64,000 nt of DNA from VRUE01 sp963840565 (GTDB taxonomy: Bacteria; Actinomycetota; Thermoleophilia; Solirubrobacterales; 70-9), in contig CAWIZH010000006.1 in NCBI GenBank assembly GCA_963840565.1, positions 186,001 to 250,000 of the forward strand, written 5' to 3'. Made by a program: the position numbers and the translations under genes. How positions within the stretch are numbered: position 1 is the first letter of the stretch; the number at the start of each line of letters is the position of its first letter. The notes under the pieces are model-generated. The model was not told the DNA's origin and ran no database searches. It saw nothing but the letters and a program-made list of their open reading frames with translations. Below are positions 49,587 to 56,802 of this stretch, in pieces.

Positions 49587-49633
49587 CCGACGGGCCTCAA
49601 ACGTCCGCCATATGGACGCTCCAGGCCCATCGG
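49587..49633. repeat. long hairpin, family A copy 3
   Basis: Twenty-base arms (49587-49606 and 49614-49633) with two or three mismatches around the tip gccatat. The inner arm AAACGTCC and the outer ggcccatcgg equal those of 4621. It sits between the HD-GYP stop and the dehydrogenase start, 25 bases upstream of ATG 49658. Confidence 0.75.
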
Positions 49634-49657
49634 CCTCGGATCGATACGGTTCGGCCG

Positions 49658-50692
49658 ATGCGTGCGGTCACATTTCAGGCGCCCGGCGAGGTTCGGGTGG
49701 AGGAGAAGCCAGCGCCAGGGCTTGGGGCGGCGGACGACGCGCTCGTCCGGGTCGAGGCGAGTGGGATCTGCGGCTCCGACCTCCACATCTTCCACGGCCG
49801 GGTGCCGGTCGAGCCCGGCTTCACGATCGGGCATGAGTTCGTCGGCACGGTCCTTGCCGCCGGCCCCGAGGTCGAGCGGGTCGCCGTCGGCGATCGCGTG
49901 CTCGGCTGCTTCCACACCGCCTGCGCGACCTGCACGCCCTGCCTGCGCGGCGACTACCATCGCTGCGACAACGGCCAGACCTTTGGCCACGGCGCTCACC
50001 TCGGCGACCTGCAGGGCGCCCAGGCCGAGCAGCTGCTGGTGCCGCGCGCGAACCTGACCCTGCGGCGGGTGCCGGAGGGGATGTCGGACGAGGTGGCGCT
50101 GTTCGCCGGCGACGTGATGGGGACCGGCTACCACGCGGTTGCCCACGCCGGGATGCGCTCCGGCGACACGGTCGCGGTGCTCGGGCTCGGTCCGGTCGGC
50201 CTCTGCGCGGTGCAGGCGGCGCTGGCCGGCGGCGCGACCAAGGTTTTCGCGATCGACTCGGTCGAGCAGCGGCTGGCGATGGCGGGCGAGTTCGGCGCCA
50301 CGCCGGTCCACCTGACCGAGGAGGAGCCGAAGCGCGTCGTGCGCGCGGCGACCGAGAAGCGCGGGGTGGACGTCGTCGTCGACGCGGTCGGCGACCCGGG
50401 CCCGCTGGCGATGGCGGTCAGCCTCGCCCGCGACGCCGGCACCGTCTCCGGGATCGGCGCCTACGCCGGCAAGGGCGAGGTGCCGCTCGGCCTGGCTTGG
50501 CTCAAGGGCCTGACCCTGCGGCTCGGCCTCGCCAACGTGATCGCCCACGTCGACCGCGTGCTGGCGTTGATCGAGGCGGGCAAGCTGGATCCTTCGCCTT
50601 TGGTCACACACCACATGAAGTTGGACGAGGCCGCCGAGGCCTATGCGCTTTATGACCAGCGCGAAGCGCTGAAGATCGTGCTTACTCCTTGA
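49658..50692 (+). CDS. zinc-dependent alcohol dehydrogenase (MDR family)
   Basis: A 344-residue medium-chain dehydrogenase. Catalytic zinc ligands include C38 and the GHE pair at 58-60; the structural zinc set C89, C92, C95 and C103 is complete. The Rossmann loop GLGPVG follows near 175. NAD(P)-dependent oxidation of an alcohol is expected; the substrate is unknown. The stop codon starts the left arm of the next hairpin. Confidence 0.9.
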   Translation: MRAVTFQAPGEVRVEEKPAPGLGAADDALVRVEASGICGSDLHIFHGRVPVEPGFTIGHEFVGTVLAAGPEVERVAVGDRVLGCFHTACATCTPCLRGDYHRCDNGQTFGHGAHLGDLQGAQAEQLLVPRANLTLRRVPEGMSDEVALFAGDVMGTGYHAVAHAGMRSGDTVAVLGLGPVGLCAVQAALAGGATKVFAIDSVEQRLAMAGEFGATPVHLTEEEPKRVVRAATEKRGVDVVVDAVGDPGPLAMAVSLARDAGTVSGIGAYAGKGEVPLGLAWLKGLTLRLGLANVIAHVDRVLALIEAGKLDPSPLVTHHMKLDEAAEAYALYDQREALKIVLTP

Positions 50693-50809
50693 GGGTCTGG
50701 CCCGGTAGGGGTTCCACTTAACTTTTTGGATCGAGACGTTCGTGCTGACGCCTCAGGGTGGACGCCCAAAAAGTACAAGACGTTCCACCCCTACCGGGCC
50801 AGACCCTCA
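50690..50809. terminator. 120-base hairpin after the alcohol dehydrogenase gene
   Basis: Outer arms of 23 bases (50690-50712 and 50787-50809) pair perfectly, starting at the TGA stop codon; an inner pair actttttgg/ccaaaaagt (50721 and 50766) extends the stem. It separates the dehydrogenase from the TIMP-like gene, whose start is 15 bases past the right arm. Confidence 0.6.
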
Positions 50810-50823
50810 GGTAGATTGAACTC

Positions 50824-51267
50824 GTGCGGGGGAGGTGCGCTATCGGGACGGGATTCGTCGTCGTGGCGATGCTGGTGCTTGCGAGCGGCGCTATTGCTTG
50901 CTCGTGTGCGCCGCAGGCTCCGGCGGAAGCTTTGCGGGAGTCCGATGCCGCGGTTGTCGCTCGGCTGGTCAAGGTTTTGCCGCACGGGAAGCTTCATGCC
51001 GACTACCGCTATGAGGTGCGGCAGGTCTACCGCGGTAAGGGGATCGAGAAGGGCCAGATGCTGACCGTGCGCAGTGGTCGGCGCGCCGCCACCTGTGCGT
51101 TGCCGCGGCGCCTTGATCACGTATACGGCCTGTTTTTGGCTCGCCGCCAAAACCAGTGGTTCGGTGGGATCTGCGGTGTGGTCGAACCGCGGCGGCTCCG
51201 TCACGCGGCGCAGAGCCAGGCAGCGGGTTCAGCGCGAGCGTCGGTGTTGCCGGTCCTTTGCGGCTAG
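50824..51267 (+). CDS. secreted TIMP/netrin-like domain protein
   Basis: A 147-residue exported protein. Residues 5-25 are a signal sequence leading directly into the mature N-terminal CSCAP, as in the metalloprotease-inhibitor (TIMP) and netrin-like fold, followed by YRYEVRQVYRGKGI and ATCALP. Whether it inhibits proteases is untested. GTG 50824. Its last 39 bases overlap the end of the facing GGDEF gene. Confidence 0.7.
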   Translation: MRGRCAIGTGFVVVAMLVLASGAIACSCAPQAPAEALRESDAAVVARLVKVLPHGKLHADYRYEVRQVYRGKGIEKGQMLTVRSGRRAATCALPRRLDHVYGLFLARRQNQWFGGICGVVEPRRLRHAAQSQAAGSARASVLPVLCG

Positions 51268-52068
51268 CAGTCGTTCGTCCGCCATTGCGTGCAGGCGAGT
51301 CGGATCGTCCGCTCCTTCGGCGACGCCGAAGGAGGCGCCGAGGGAGCCGTCCGACATGCCGATTTCCTTGATCGCCTCGCAGAGCCGCGCCGCCGCGAGT
51401 TCGGCATCCTCGCGTTCGGTTTCCGGCATCAGGATCGCGAACTCGTCGCCGCCGATGCGGAAGCCGTCGTCGGCGAGCCTCGACTCGTCGATCAGCGCGG
51501 CGACCTGCTGCAGGGCCCGGTCCCCCGAGGGGTGGCCGAGCGTGTCGTTGAGCTTCTTGAAGCCGTCAAGGTCGAGCAGGCAGAGCGAGAGCGGCCAGCC
51601 GAAGCGGTTGGCCCGGGCGATCTCCACCGGCAGCCGCTCCTCGTAGGCGCGGCGGTTGAGCAGGCCGGTGAGAGCGTCGTGGCGGCCGCCGTGTACCTCC
51701 GCCATCGAGGATTTGGCGCGAGACACGTGGGCGGCGACCAGCTTGCTCAACAGCTCGAGCGTCCCGACGTCGCCGTCAATGAAGTCGCCGGTCTCGGGGG
51801 AGTAGACCTCGAGCGTCCCGACCGTCTCTCCCTGGTGGGACAGTGGCATGCCGAGCATCGAGCGAGCGTCGACTTGTTCGCCGACGTTCACCCGGCAGAC
51901 CGTCTTGCCGCCATCGGCGATCTCGATCACCGCGGCGCTCGCCCGGGTCAGCTCCCGTGCGCGCTCAGCGATCAGCTGCATCACCGCGTCAAGGTCGAGG
52001 TCGCCGGCGACGATCTCGGTTTGTGTCTGAATGATTGCCAGTAGATGCCGGTTGCTTGGCTCGCTCAC
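51229..52068 (-). CDS. GAF-GGDEF diguanylate cyclase
   Basis: A 279-residue enzyme. Residues 10-120 form a GAF-like sensor and 125-275 the GGDEF domain, with the intact GGDEF at 206-210 and a product-inhibition RxxD at 197-200. It should make cyclic di-GMP from GTP. With the HD-GYP enzyme upstream it forms a local synthesis and turnover pair. ATG 52068. Confidence 0.92.
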   Translation of the reverse strand: MSEPSNRHLLAIIQTQTEIVAGDLDLDAVMQLIAERARELTRASAAVIEIADGGKTVCRVNVGEQVDARSMLGMPLSHQGETVGTLEVYSPETGDFIDGDVGTLELLSKLVAAHVSRAKSSMAEVHGGRHDALTGLLNRRAYEERLPVEIARANRFGWPLSLCLLDLDGFKKLNDTLGHPSGDRALQQVAALIDESRLADDGFRIGGDEFAILMPETEREDAELAAARLCEAIKEIGMSDGSLGASFGVAEGADDPTRLHAMADERLLAAKDRQHRRSR

Positions 52069-52099
52069 CTACCCACTATCGGGTGTTGGGGCGGAAGGT

Positions 52100-52906
52100 T
52101 TAGCCCTGGGGGACGGCCGTCGTAGCGTGTGCTCCGCTCGGCCTGCGGTGACGGCGGAACATCTCTTCGACCCACTGGTAGCCGGCCCGCTGCTTGAGCG
52201 GTGCGCGAAAGCTCTCCATCCCGGCGGGCGGCGGTTCCTCTTCCGGCAGTGGCCCCTCGTCTGGGATGACCAGCGGGTAGAAGAGCGCGGCGGCGGTGAG
52301 GTCGGCGACGCTGAAGGAATCGCCGACCAGGTACTCGTTGGAGCCGAGCTCGGCTTCGAGGCGGTCGAGGGCGGCGATGACCTTGCCACGGGCGACCGCG
52401 GCGGCCTGCTCGCTTTTTACCCCGAAGCGCAGGCCGGTGTAGGTGCGGGCGTAGGTGACGGCGCCACTGCCGAGGCCGGCGACCGCGCCCGGCGTGCTCC
52501 GCGCGATCACCGTTGCGAAGCGCTCCGGGTCCTTGCCCAGCTCGTGGAAGGCGAGCAGGCGCAGGTGCGATCCCAGCTCCTCGTCGAAGAAGTCCTCGAG
52601 CTCGAGCGCGCGGCGGCGCTGCTGCGGGTCGGCCGGGTAGAGCGGCGGCTCGGGGAAGCGGCCCTCGAGCACGGCGATGATCTCGGTCGAGTCGCCGATT
52701 CCCCGGCCGTCGATCTCCAGCACCGGGAAGGTCTGGCTGGCGCCGCGGGTGAGCCAGAGCGAGGCCGGGATGTGCAGGCCCGGCACCGAGACGGCGCGGC
52801 GCTTGTGCGGGACTTCCTTGTAGTCGAGTGCCCAGCGTGCCTTCTCGTTGTAATGCGAGACGGCGATGTGCCAGAGGGTGGGGCGGGGGTTGCTCGTTGC
52901 GTCCAC
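52100..52906 (-). CDS. glutathione S-transferase-like protein
   Basis: A 268-residue protein. The thioredoxin-like N-terminal domain (LWHIAVSHYNEKARWALDYKE, FPVLEIDGRGIGDSTEI) precedes an alpha-helical domain (LGSNEYLVGDSFSVADLTAAAL). Actinobacteria of this group often lack glutathione, so the true thiol partner is uncertain. ATG 52906, 27 bases from the pterin dehydratase start. Confidence 0.85.
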   Translation of the reverse strand: MDATSNPRPTLWHIAVSHYNEKARWALDYKEVPHKRRAVSVPGLHIPASLWLTRGASQTFPVLEIDGRGIGDSTEIIAVLEGRFPEPPLYPADPQQRRRALELEDFFDEELGSHLRLLAFHELGKDPERFATVIARSTPGAVAGLGSGAVTYARTYTGLRFGVKSEQAAAVARGKVIAALDRLEAELGSNEYLVGDSFSVADLTAAALFYPLVIPDEGPLPEEEPPPAGMESFRAPLKQRAGYQWVEEMFRRHRRPSGAHATTAVPQG

Positions 52907-52933
52907 GATGGCTCCGTGTCAGCATAGCCCCGG

Positions 52934-53224
52934 ATGGCGCTTCTGGAGGATTCCGAGATCGAGGCGAAGCTCTCCGGCCTGCCGGGCTGGGAGCGCAGCG
53001 GCGAGGCGATCGCGAAGAGCTTCGGCTGCGGCGACTTCGTCGGCTCGGTGCGCTTCGTCGAGAGCCTGGTCGAGCCGGCCGAGGCGATGGGCCACCACCC
53101 GGACCTGGAGATTTCCTGGGACACGGTCACGGTGACGATCTCCACCCACTCCGAGGGCGGCCTTACCGCCAATGACTTCGAGTTGGCCGAGAAGGTCGAC
53201 GCATTGGGTAGCAAGGGGGAATGA
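52934..53224 (+). CDS. phhB: pterin-4a-carbinolamine dehydratase
   Basis: A 96-residue protein. The catalytic H54-H55-P56-D57 motif and the WDTVTVTISTHSEGGLT strand define the PCD/DCoH family. It dehydrates 4a-hydroxytetrahydropterins formed by pterin-dependent hydroxylases, none of which is nearby. The next gene's ATG overlaps its stop by 4 bases. Confidence 0.9.
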   Translation: MALLEDSEIEAKLSGLPGWERSGEAIAKSFGCGDFVGSVRFVESLVEPAEAMGHHPDLEISWDTVTVTISTHSEGGLTANDFELAEKVDALGSKGE

Positions 53225-53997
53225 GCCCCGATTCGCGGCCGGCGCCTTCGCGCAGGCTCCTCGCAGTCCCGATCGCCATCCTCTGCGGCTGCGCGCTGGT
53301 CGCGATCGTCCTCATCCTCGGCGGCAGCGGGATAGGCGAGACAAGCGCCCGAGCCCTCGGCACTGCTGTCGCGCTCGCGGTCGCTTCGCTGATGATGTCG
53401 GCCTGCCTCCTGTTGGTGCGCCGCCGTCCCGCGCTGGCGCTGCTGGGTTTCGCCGGCATCCTGCTGGCGACCGTCGCGCTCCTCTTCTGCATCGGCGCGA
53501 TCTGGGACCTGGGGGACGACTCGACCGGCCTGGCGCGGGCATTCGGCGTCTCGGCGGTGCTCGCGATCGGCTGCGCGCACGCCTCGCTGCTGCTTGCGAA
53601 TGCCCGGTCGGGAGAGGCCGATGCGGTCGGGCTGGTTCGCGCCGGTGCGCTGGGGGCGATGGCGGTGCTGGCGGTCCTGCTCTGCGCCGAAATCGTCACG
53701 CGGGGACACGAGGTGAGCTGGAAGGCGATCGGCGTGTTCGCTGTTCTCTACGTGCTCGGCACGCTGTTGCTCCCCCTGGTCCGGATAGCGACTCGCTCGA
53801 GCGAGGCCCCGCCGCCGGTCCCCGCCGCGGCGGGGGCGCCGTCCGCGGTGCGGCTCGACGCCGCGATCAAGGATCTCTGCGGCCAGGGCTTCGAGATCGT
53901 CGTACCGCCGGCGCCGAGGCAAGGCGCGCACGGACCGGCTCTCGCCGCCTCCCTGCGCGATCCGGACGGCAGGCTGCTCGAACTGATCGCCTACTGA
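53221..53997 (+). CDS. multi-pass membrane protein with a VOC-like tail
   Basis: A 258-residue protein with about six hydrophobic segments (residues 12-200) followed by a soluble end. The last 50 residues (ending LRDPDGRLLELIAY) look like the final strand and helix of a glyoxalase/VOC domain. The combination is unusual; function unknown. ATG 53221, overlapping the upstream stop, so it is in an operon with the dehydratase. Confidence 0.6.
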   Translation: MSPDSRPAPSRRLLAVPIAILCGCALVAIVLILGGSGIGETSARALGTAVALAVASLMMSACLLLVRRRPALALLGFAGILLATVALLFCIGAIWDLGDDSTGLARAFGVSAVLAIGCAHASLLLANARSGEADAVGLVRAGALGAMAVLAVLLCAEIVTRGHEVSWKAIGVFAVLYVLGTLLLPLVRIATRSSEAPPPVPAAAGAPSAVRLDAAIKDLCGQGFEIVVPPAPRQGAHGPALAASLRDPDGRLLELIAY

Positions 53998-54037
53998 GAA
54001 GCGCGATGCCGGTTCGCCTGGCTACCGTGAAGGCACC

Positions 54038-54451
54038 ATGGCGGAGTCGCTGAGAATTGACGAGCGGTTGTCGATCCCGCTTGCCGAGATCGAGTTGCGG
54101 ACGAGCCGTTCCTCCGGGCCGGGTGGGCAGCATGCCAACGTGACCGCCTCGCGGGTGGAAGCGGTCTTTGACGTCGAGGCGTCGCGGACGCTCGACGAGA
54201 GGCAACGGGATCGATTGCTCGGGCGGGCGGGCCCGCTGGTCACCGCGGTCGCCCAGGACGCCCGCGGCCAGGCGCGCAACCGCGAACTGGCGCTGCGACG
54301 GCTGGGGGAGAAGATCGCCGCCGGCCTGGCGACGCCGACGCGTCGCCGCGCGACCAGGCCGACCCGCGCCTCGCGCGAGCGCCGCCTCGAAGAGAAGCGC
54401 CGTGCGGGCGAACGCAAGCGCACGCGCCGCCGCCCCGGCGGGGACTACTGA
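54038..54451 (+). CDS. arfB: peptidyl-tRNA hydrolase ArfB (ribosome-rescue factor)
   Basis: A 137-residue protein with the class-I release-factor catalytic loop: GGQ at 29-31 within SGPGGQHANV. The C-terminal 40 residues are Lys/Arg-rich and insert into the mRNA channel, as in E. coli ArfB (YaeJ). It releases nascent chains from stalled ribosomes lacking a stop codon. ATG 54038. The stop lies directly before the hairpin at 54452. Confidence 0.88.
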   Translation: MAESLRIDERLSIPLAEIELRTSRSSGPGGQHANVTASRVEAVFDVEASRTLDERQRDRLLGRAGPLVTAVAQDARGQARNRELALRRLGEKIAAGLATPTRRRATRPTRASRERRLEEKRRAGERKRTRRRPGGDY

Positions 54452-54502
54452 GCACGAGACCTCGTTTTTCCGCGTCATGGACCAAAAAACAAGGTCTCGC
54501 GC
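54452..54502. repeat. hairpin between arfB and the next gene
   Basis: Left gcacgagacctcgttttt and right aaaaaacaaggtctcgcgc pair with a few mismatches around ccgcgtcatggacc. The T-rich inner arm and the atgg tip echo families A and B. It contains the start codon of the following gene in its apex. Confidence 0.55.
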
Positions 54503-54887
54503 GCGGGCAGCCCCTGTCCCTGGCAGACTCGGAGCTCTGGCCAAGCGCAAGAAGAAGCGGGCGCCGAAGCAGAAGGCGACGACGGTCGACTACGTCGACG
54601 GCGAGGGCAACGTGCTCAGCCTGCGCGAGTCGCTCAGCGCCGGCACGATCGCCAAGCTCGGCGAGGGCCCGGCGAAGGCGGCGACCTCGCAGGAGGACGC
54701 CTGGCACCGCCGCTCGGAGCTGCTCTTCGAGCGGCTCGCGGTGCGCTGGGAGATCGCCGGCCTGCCGCTCGATGACCAGAAAATGCTGCTCGGCCGCTAC
54801 CGCATGGCCGACCCGATCACCCAGCAGTGGGTGCGCGAGACGATCGCGAAACATCTCGAAAGACATATTCCGGAGCTGGCCGGGTAG
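54477..54887 (+). CDS. hypothetical protein with a basic N-terminus
   Basis: A 136-residue protein. Residues 1-35 are rich in Arg and Lys (KRKKKRAPK), then a helical domain contains WHRRSELLFERLAVRWEIAGLP and ends HIPELAG. I do not recognise the family. The start is ATG 54477, inside the apex of the hairpin, which is the only ATG in frame before the basic segment. The context does not suggest a function. Confidence 0.55.
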   Translation: MDQKTRSRARAAPVPGRLGALAKRKKKRAPKQKATTVDYVDGEGNVLSLRESLSAGTIAKLGEGPAKAATSQEDAWHRRSELLFERLAVRWEIAGLPLDDQKMLLGRYRMADPITQQWVRETIAKHLERHIPELAG

Positions 54888-54921
54888 CGGTCGGTAAGCA
54901 GCGAGACGAAAGGAACCCGAC

Positions 54922-55302
54922 ATGTTCGCGAAAGCAAAAGCGACCAACGGCTTCGCGGTGGATGACATCGACGCGGCAAAGCAGTTCTACGGTGAGACGC
55001 TGGGGCTTGGGGTCAAAGTGCTGAGCGAGGAGTACGGCGTCACCTCGATCGAGCTGGCCGGCGGCCGCGACACCCTCGTCTACGCCAAGCCGGACTTCGT
55101 CCCGGCGACGTACACGATCCTCAACTTCGAGGTCGACGATGTTGACGCGGCCGTTGACGAGCTCGCCTCCAAGGGGGTGGAGCTCGAGCGCTACGAGGGC
55201 TTCGAGCAGGACGAGAAGGGCATCGCCCGCGGGCCAGGCCCACACATCGCCTGGTTCAAGGACCCGGCGGGCAACATCCTCTCGGTCCTGCAGCAGCCCT
55301 AG
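54922..55302 (+). CDS. VOC-family (glyoxalase-like) protein
   Basis: A 126-residue protein with two beta-alpha-beta modules of the vicinal-oxygen-chelate superfamily: NGFAVDDIDAAKQFYGETLG and FEVDDVDAAVDELASKGVEL, ending GPHIAWFKDPAGNILSVLQ. Metal-binding Glu/His positions seem partly present. Actual reaction unknown. ATG 54922 with aaagga upstream. Confidence 0.85.
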   Translation: MFAKAKATNGFAVDDIDAAKQFYGETLGLGVKVLSEEYGVTSIELAGGRDTLVYAKPDFVPATYTILNFEVDDVDAAVDELASKGVELERYEGFEQDEKGIARGPGPHIAWFKDPAGNILSVLQQP

Positions 55303-55313
55303 CGGCCGGCGGC

Positions 55314-55586
55314 TCAGGCGGCGAGCAGCTTCGCCTTCTGGGCCGCGAACTCCTCCTCGGTGAGGATCCCCTGCTCTTTCAGCGCGCCGAGCTCCTTGAG
55401 CTGTTCGAGCATCGACTCGCCCGCAGGCGGGGCGGTGGCTGCCGGAGCGGCGGGCGGCGGCGCCTGCTGCGCTTCTTCCTGCTGCGCCCAGCGCTGGCCC
55501 TGACGGCGCGAGACGCGGTTGCTCACCGTGGTGGCGGTTCCGGCGATGACGGCAGTTCGTGCGACTCCTCTAAGTAGTCCCGGCAT
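55314..55586 (-). CDS. SHOCT-domain protein
   Basis: A 90-residue protein. After a variable Gln/Ala/Pro-rich N-terminal part, the last 35 residues are a SHOCT domain (LEQLKELGALKEQGILTEEEF) that usually sits at the end of membrane or oligomeric proteins. ATG 55586. It is 19 bases downstream of the DUF6325 gene and likely co-transcribed with it. Confidence 0.85.
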   Translation of the reverse strand: MPGLLRGVARTAVIAGTATTVSNRVSRRQGQRWAQQEEAQQAPPPAAPAATAPPAGESMLEQLKELGALKEQGILTEEEFAAQKAKLLAA

Positions 55587-55605
55587 TGGTGGTCTCCTTT
55601 TCTTC

Positions 55606-56037
55606 CTAGGAACCCGACTCGGCCGCGTCGAGGGCGGCGAGCACGGCTTGGACGGGGATTCGACCGCTGGCGACCAACTGGCCGCCTGATTTGCGCACGG
55701 CGGCGGCAAACGGTCCTGCCCAGCGGTTCTCGTAGACGAGCAGGGCGGCGGCGGTGCCGGGCTCGAGCGCAGCGCCGGCCTGCTCGACGTCGTCGTCGCC
55801 GAGCAGCCCCGAGGAGGCGCCCTCGAAGGCGGCGATCTCGTCGCCGAGGTCGGCGATCTCCAGCGCGGCGACCGAGCCGTCCTCGGCCTTGGCGATGAAG
55901 GCGAGGTCGAGGATGCGGATCAGGCCGCGGTCGACGAGGTCGATCAGGTATGGCAGCGCCTCGCCCGTCGGTTGCCTTCCGGGCCACTCGACGATCAGGT
56001 AATCGATCGGCCCCATCTCGTTGATCTCGTCGCTCAA
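55606..56037 (-). CDS. DUF6325/DUF1269-type protein
   Basis: A 143-residue protein beginning MGPIDYLIVEWP-like (EINEMGPIDYLIVEW), then alternating hydrophobic strands and alanine-rich helices, with GRIPVQAVLAALDAAESG at the end. Members of this family are often encoded beside SHOCT proteins, as here, and may be membrane-associated. Function unknown. ATG 56037. Confidence 0.8.
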   Translation of the reverse strand: MSDEINEMGPIDYLIVEWPGRQPTGEALPYLIDLVDRGLIRILDLAFIAKAEDGSVAALEIADLGDEIAAFEGASSGLLGDDDVEQAGAALEPGTAAALLVYENRWAGPFAAAVRKSGGQLVASGRIPVQAVLAALDAAESGS

Positions 56038-56133
56038 AATCCGACCCCTTTCGCTGTTGGTTGCGCGCGGGTCAGACCCGGCATGGGGACCATAGCGGCG
56101 CAGCGCCCGTTTGGTTCAGGATCTTTATGCGGA

Positions 56134-56802
56134 CTAGGGCGCGGCGGGGACCACGGCGATCGGGCCGCCGGCGGTGCCCAGGTCGGTGCTGTCGAAGCGG
56201 GGCGCCTCGAGGCGCTCGACCCGCTCGATCAGGCCGGCGAACTCCTCCTCGTTCTCGAGGAAGTCTGTGCGGTGGGTGCGGTAGTGCATCGGCACGACCC
56301 AGCGGGGGGCGAGGCGTTCGACGATCGCGGCCGCAGCGGCCGCGCCGATCGTCGGGCCGCCGCCGACCGGGAGGAAGAGCAAATCGACCCCGTCGATCGC
56401 GGCGGCCTGCTCCTCGCGCAGCTCGCTCTGGCCGAAATCGCCGAAGTGGGCGATGCGCAGCCCGTCGAGCTCGAAGACGAAGATCGTGTTGGGGCCGCGC
56501 TCGGTGCCCGCTGCGGCGTCGTGCTCGGAGGCGACCGCGAGCACCTCGCCGACCGGCGACTCGAGCCGCCCCGCGGTCGAGCGCAGGATCTGCGGCTCGC
56601 CGCCGATCGCCTCGACGCCGTTGTGGTCGCGGTGCTCGTGGGTGACGAGCAGGAGGTCGACCTCGCCGGCCTCGATCGGCTGGTAGTCGAAGCGCAGGCC
56701 GCGCTGCTTGGCCGGCTCCATGTCGCCGAAGGGGTCGATGAAGACCTTTGCCTCCGGCGCGGTCAGGGTGAAGGCGGACTGTCCGTGCCACTCAACGTGC
56801 AT
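56134..56802 (-). CDS. metallo-beta-lactamase-fold hydrolase (UlaG-like)
   Basis: A 222-residue protein. The zinc-binding HEHRDHN motif and a final histidine (VPMHYRTH) fit the metallo-hydrolase superfamily of the UlaG lactonase kind. The physiological substrate is unknown. I start at ATG 56802 (MHVEWHGQSAF); its first 11 bases overlap the end of the facing-upstream exporter gene on the same strand. Confidence 0.85.
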   Translation of the reverse strand: MHVEWHGQSAFTLTAPEAKVFIDPFGDMEPAKQRGLRFDYQPIEAGEVDLLLVTHEHRDHNGVEAIGGEPQILRSTAGRLESPVGEVLAVASEHDAAAGTERGPNTIFVFELDGLRIAHFGDFGQSELREEQAAAIDGVDLLFLPVGGGPTIGAAAAAAIVERLAPRWVVPMHYRTHRTDFLENEEEFAGLIERVERLEAPRFDSTDLGTAGGPIAVVPAAP

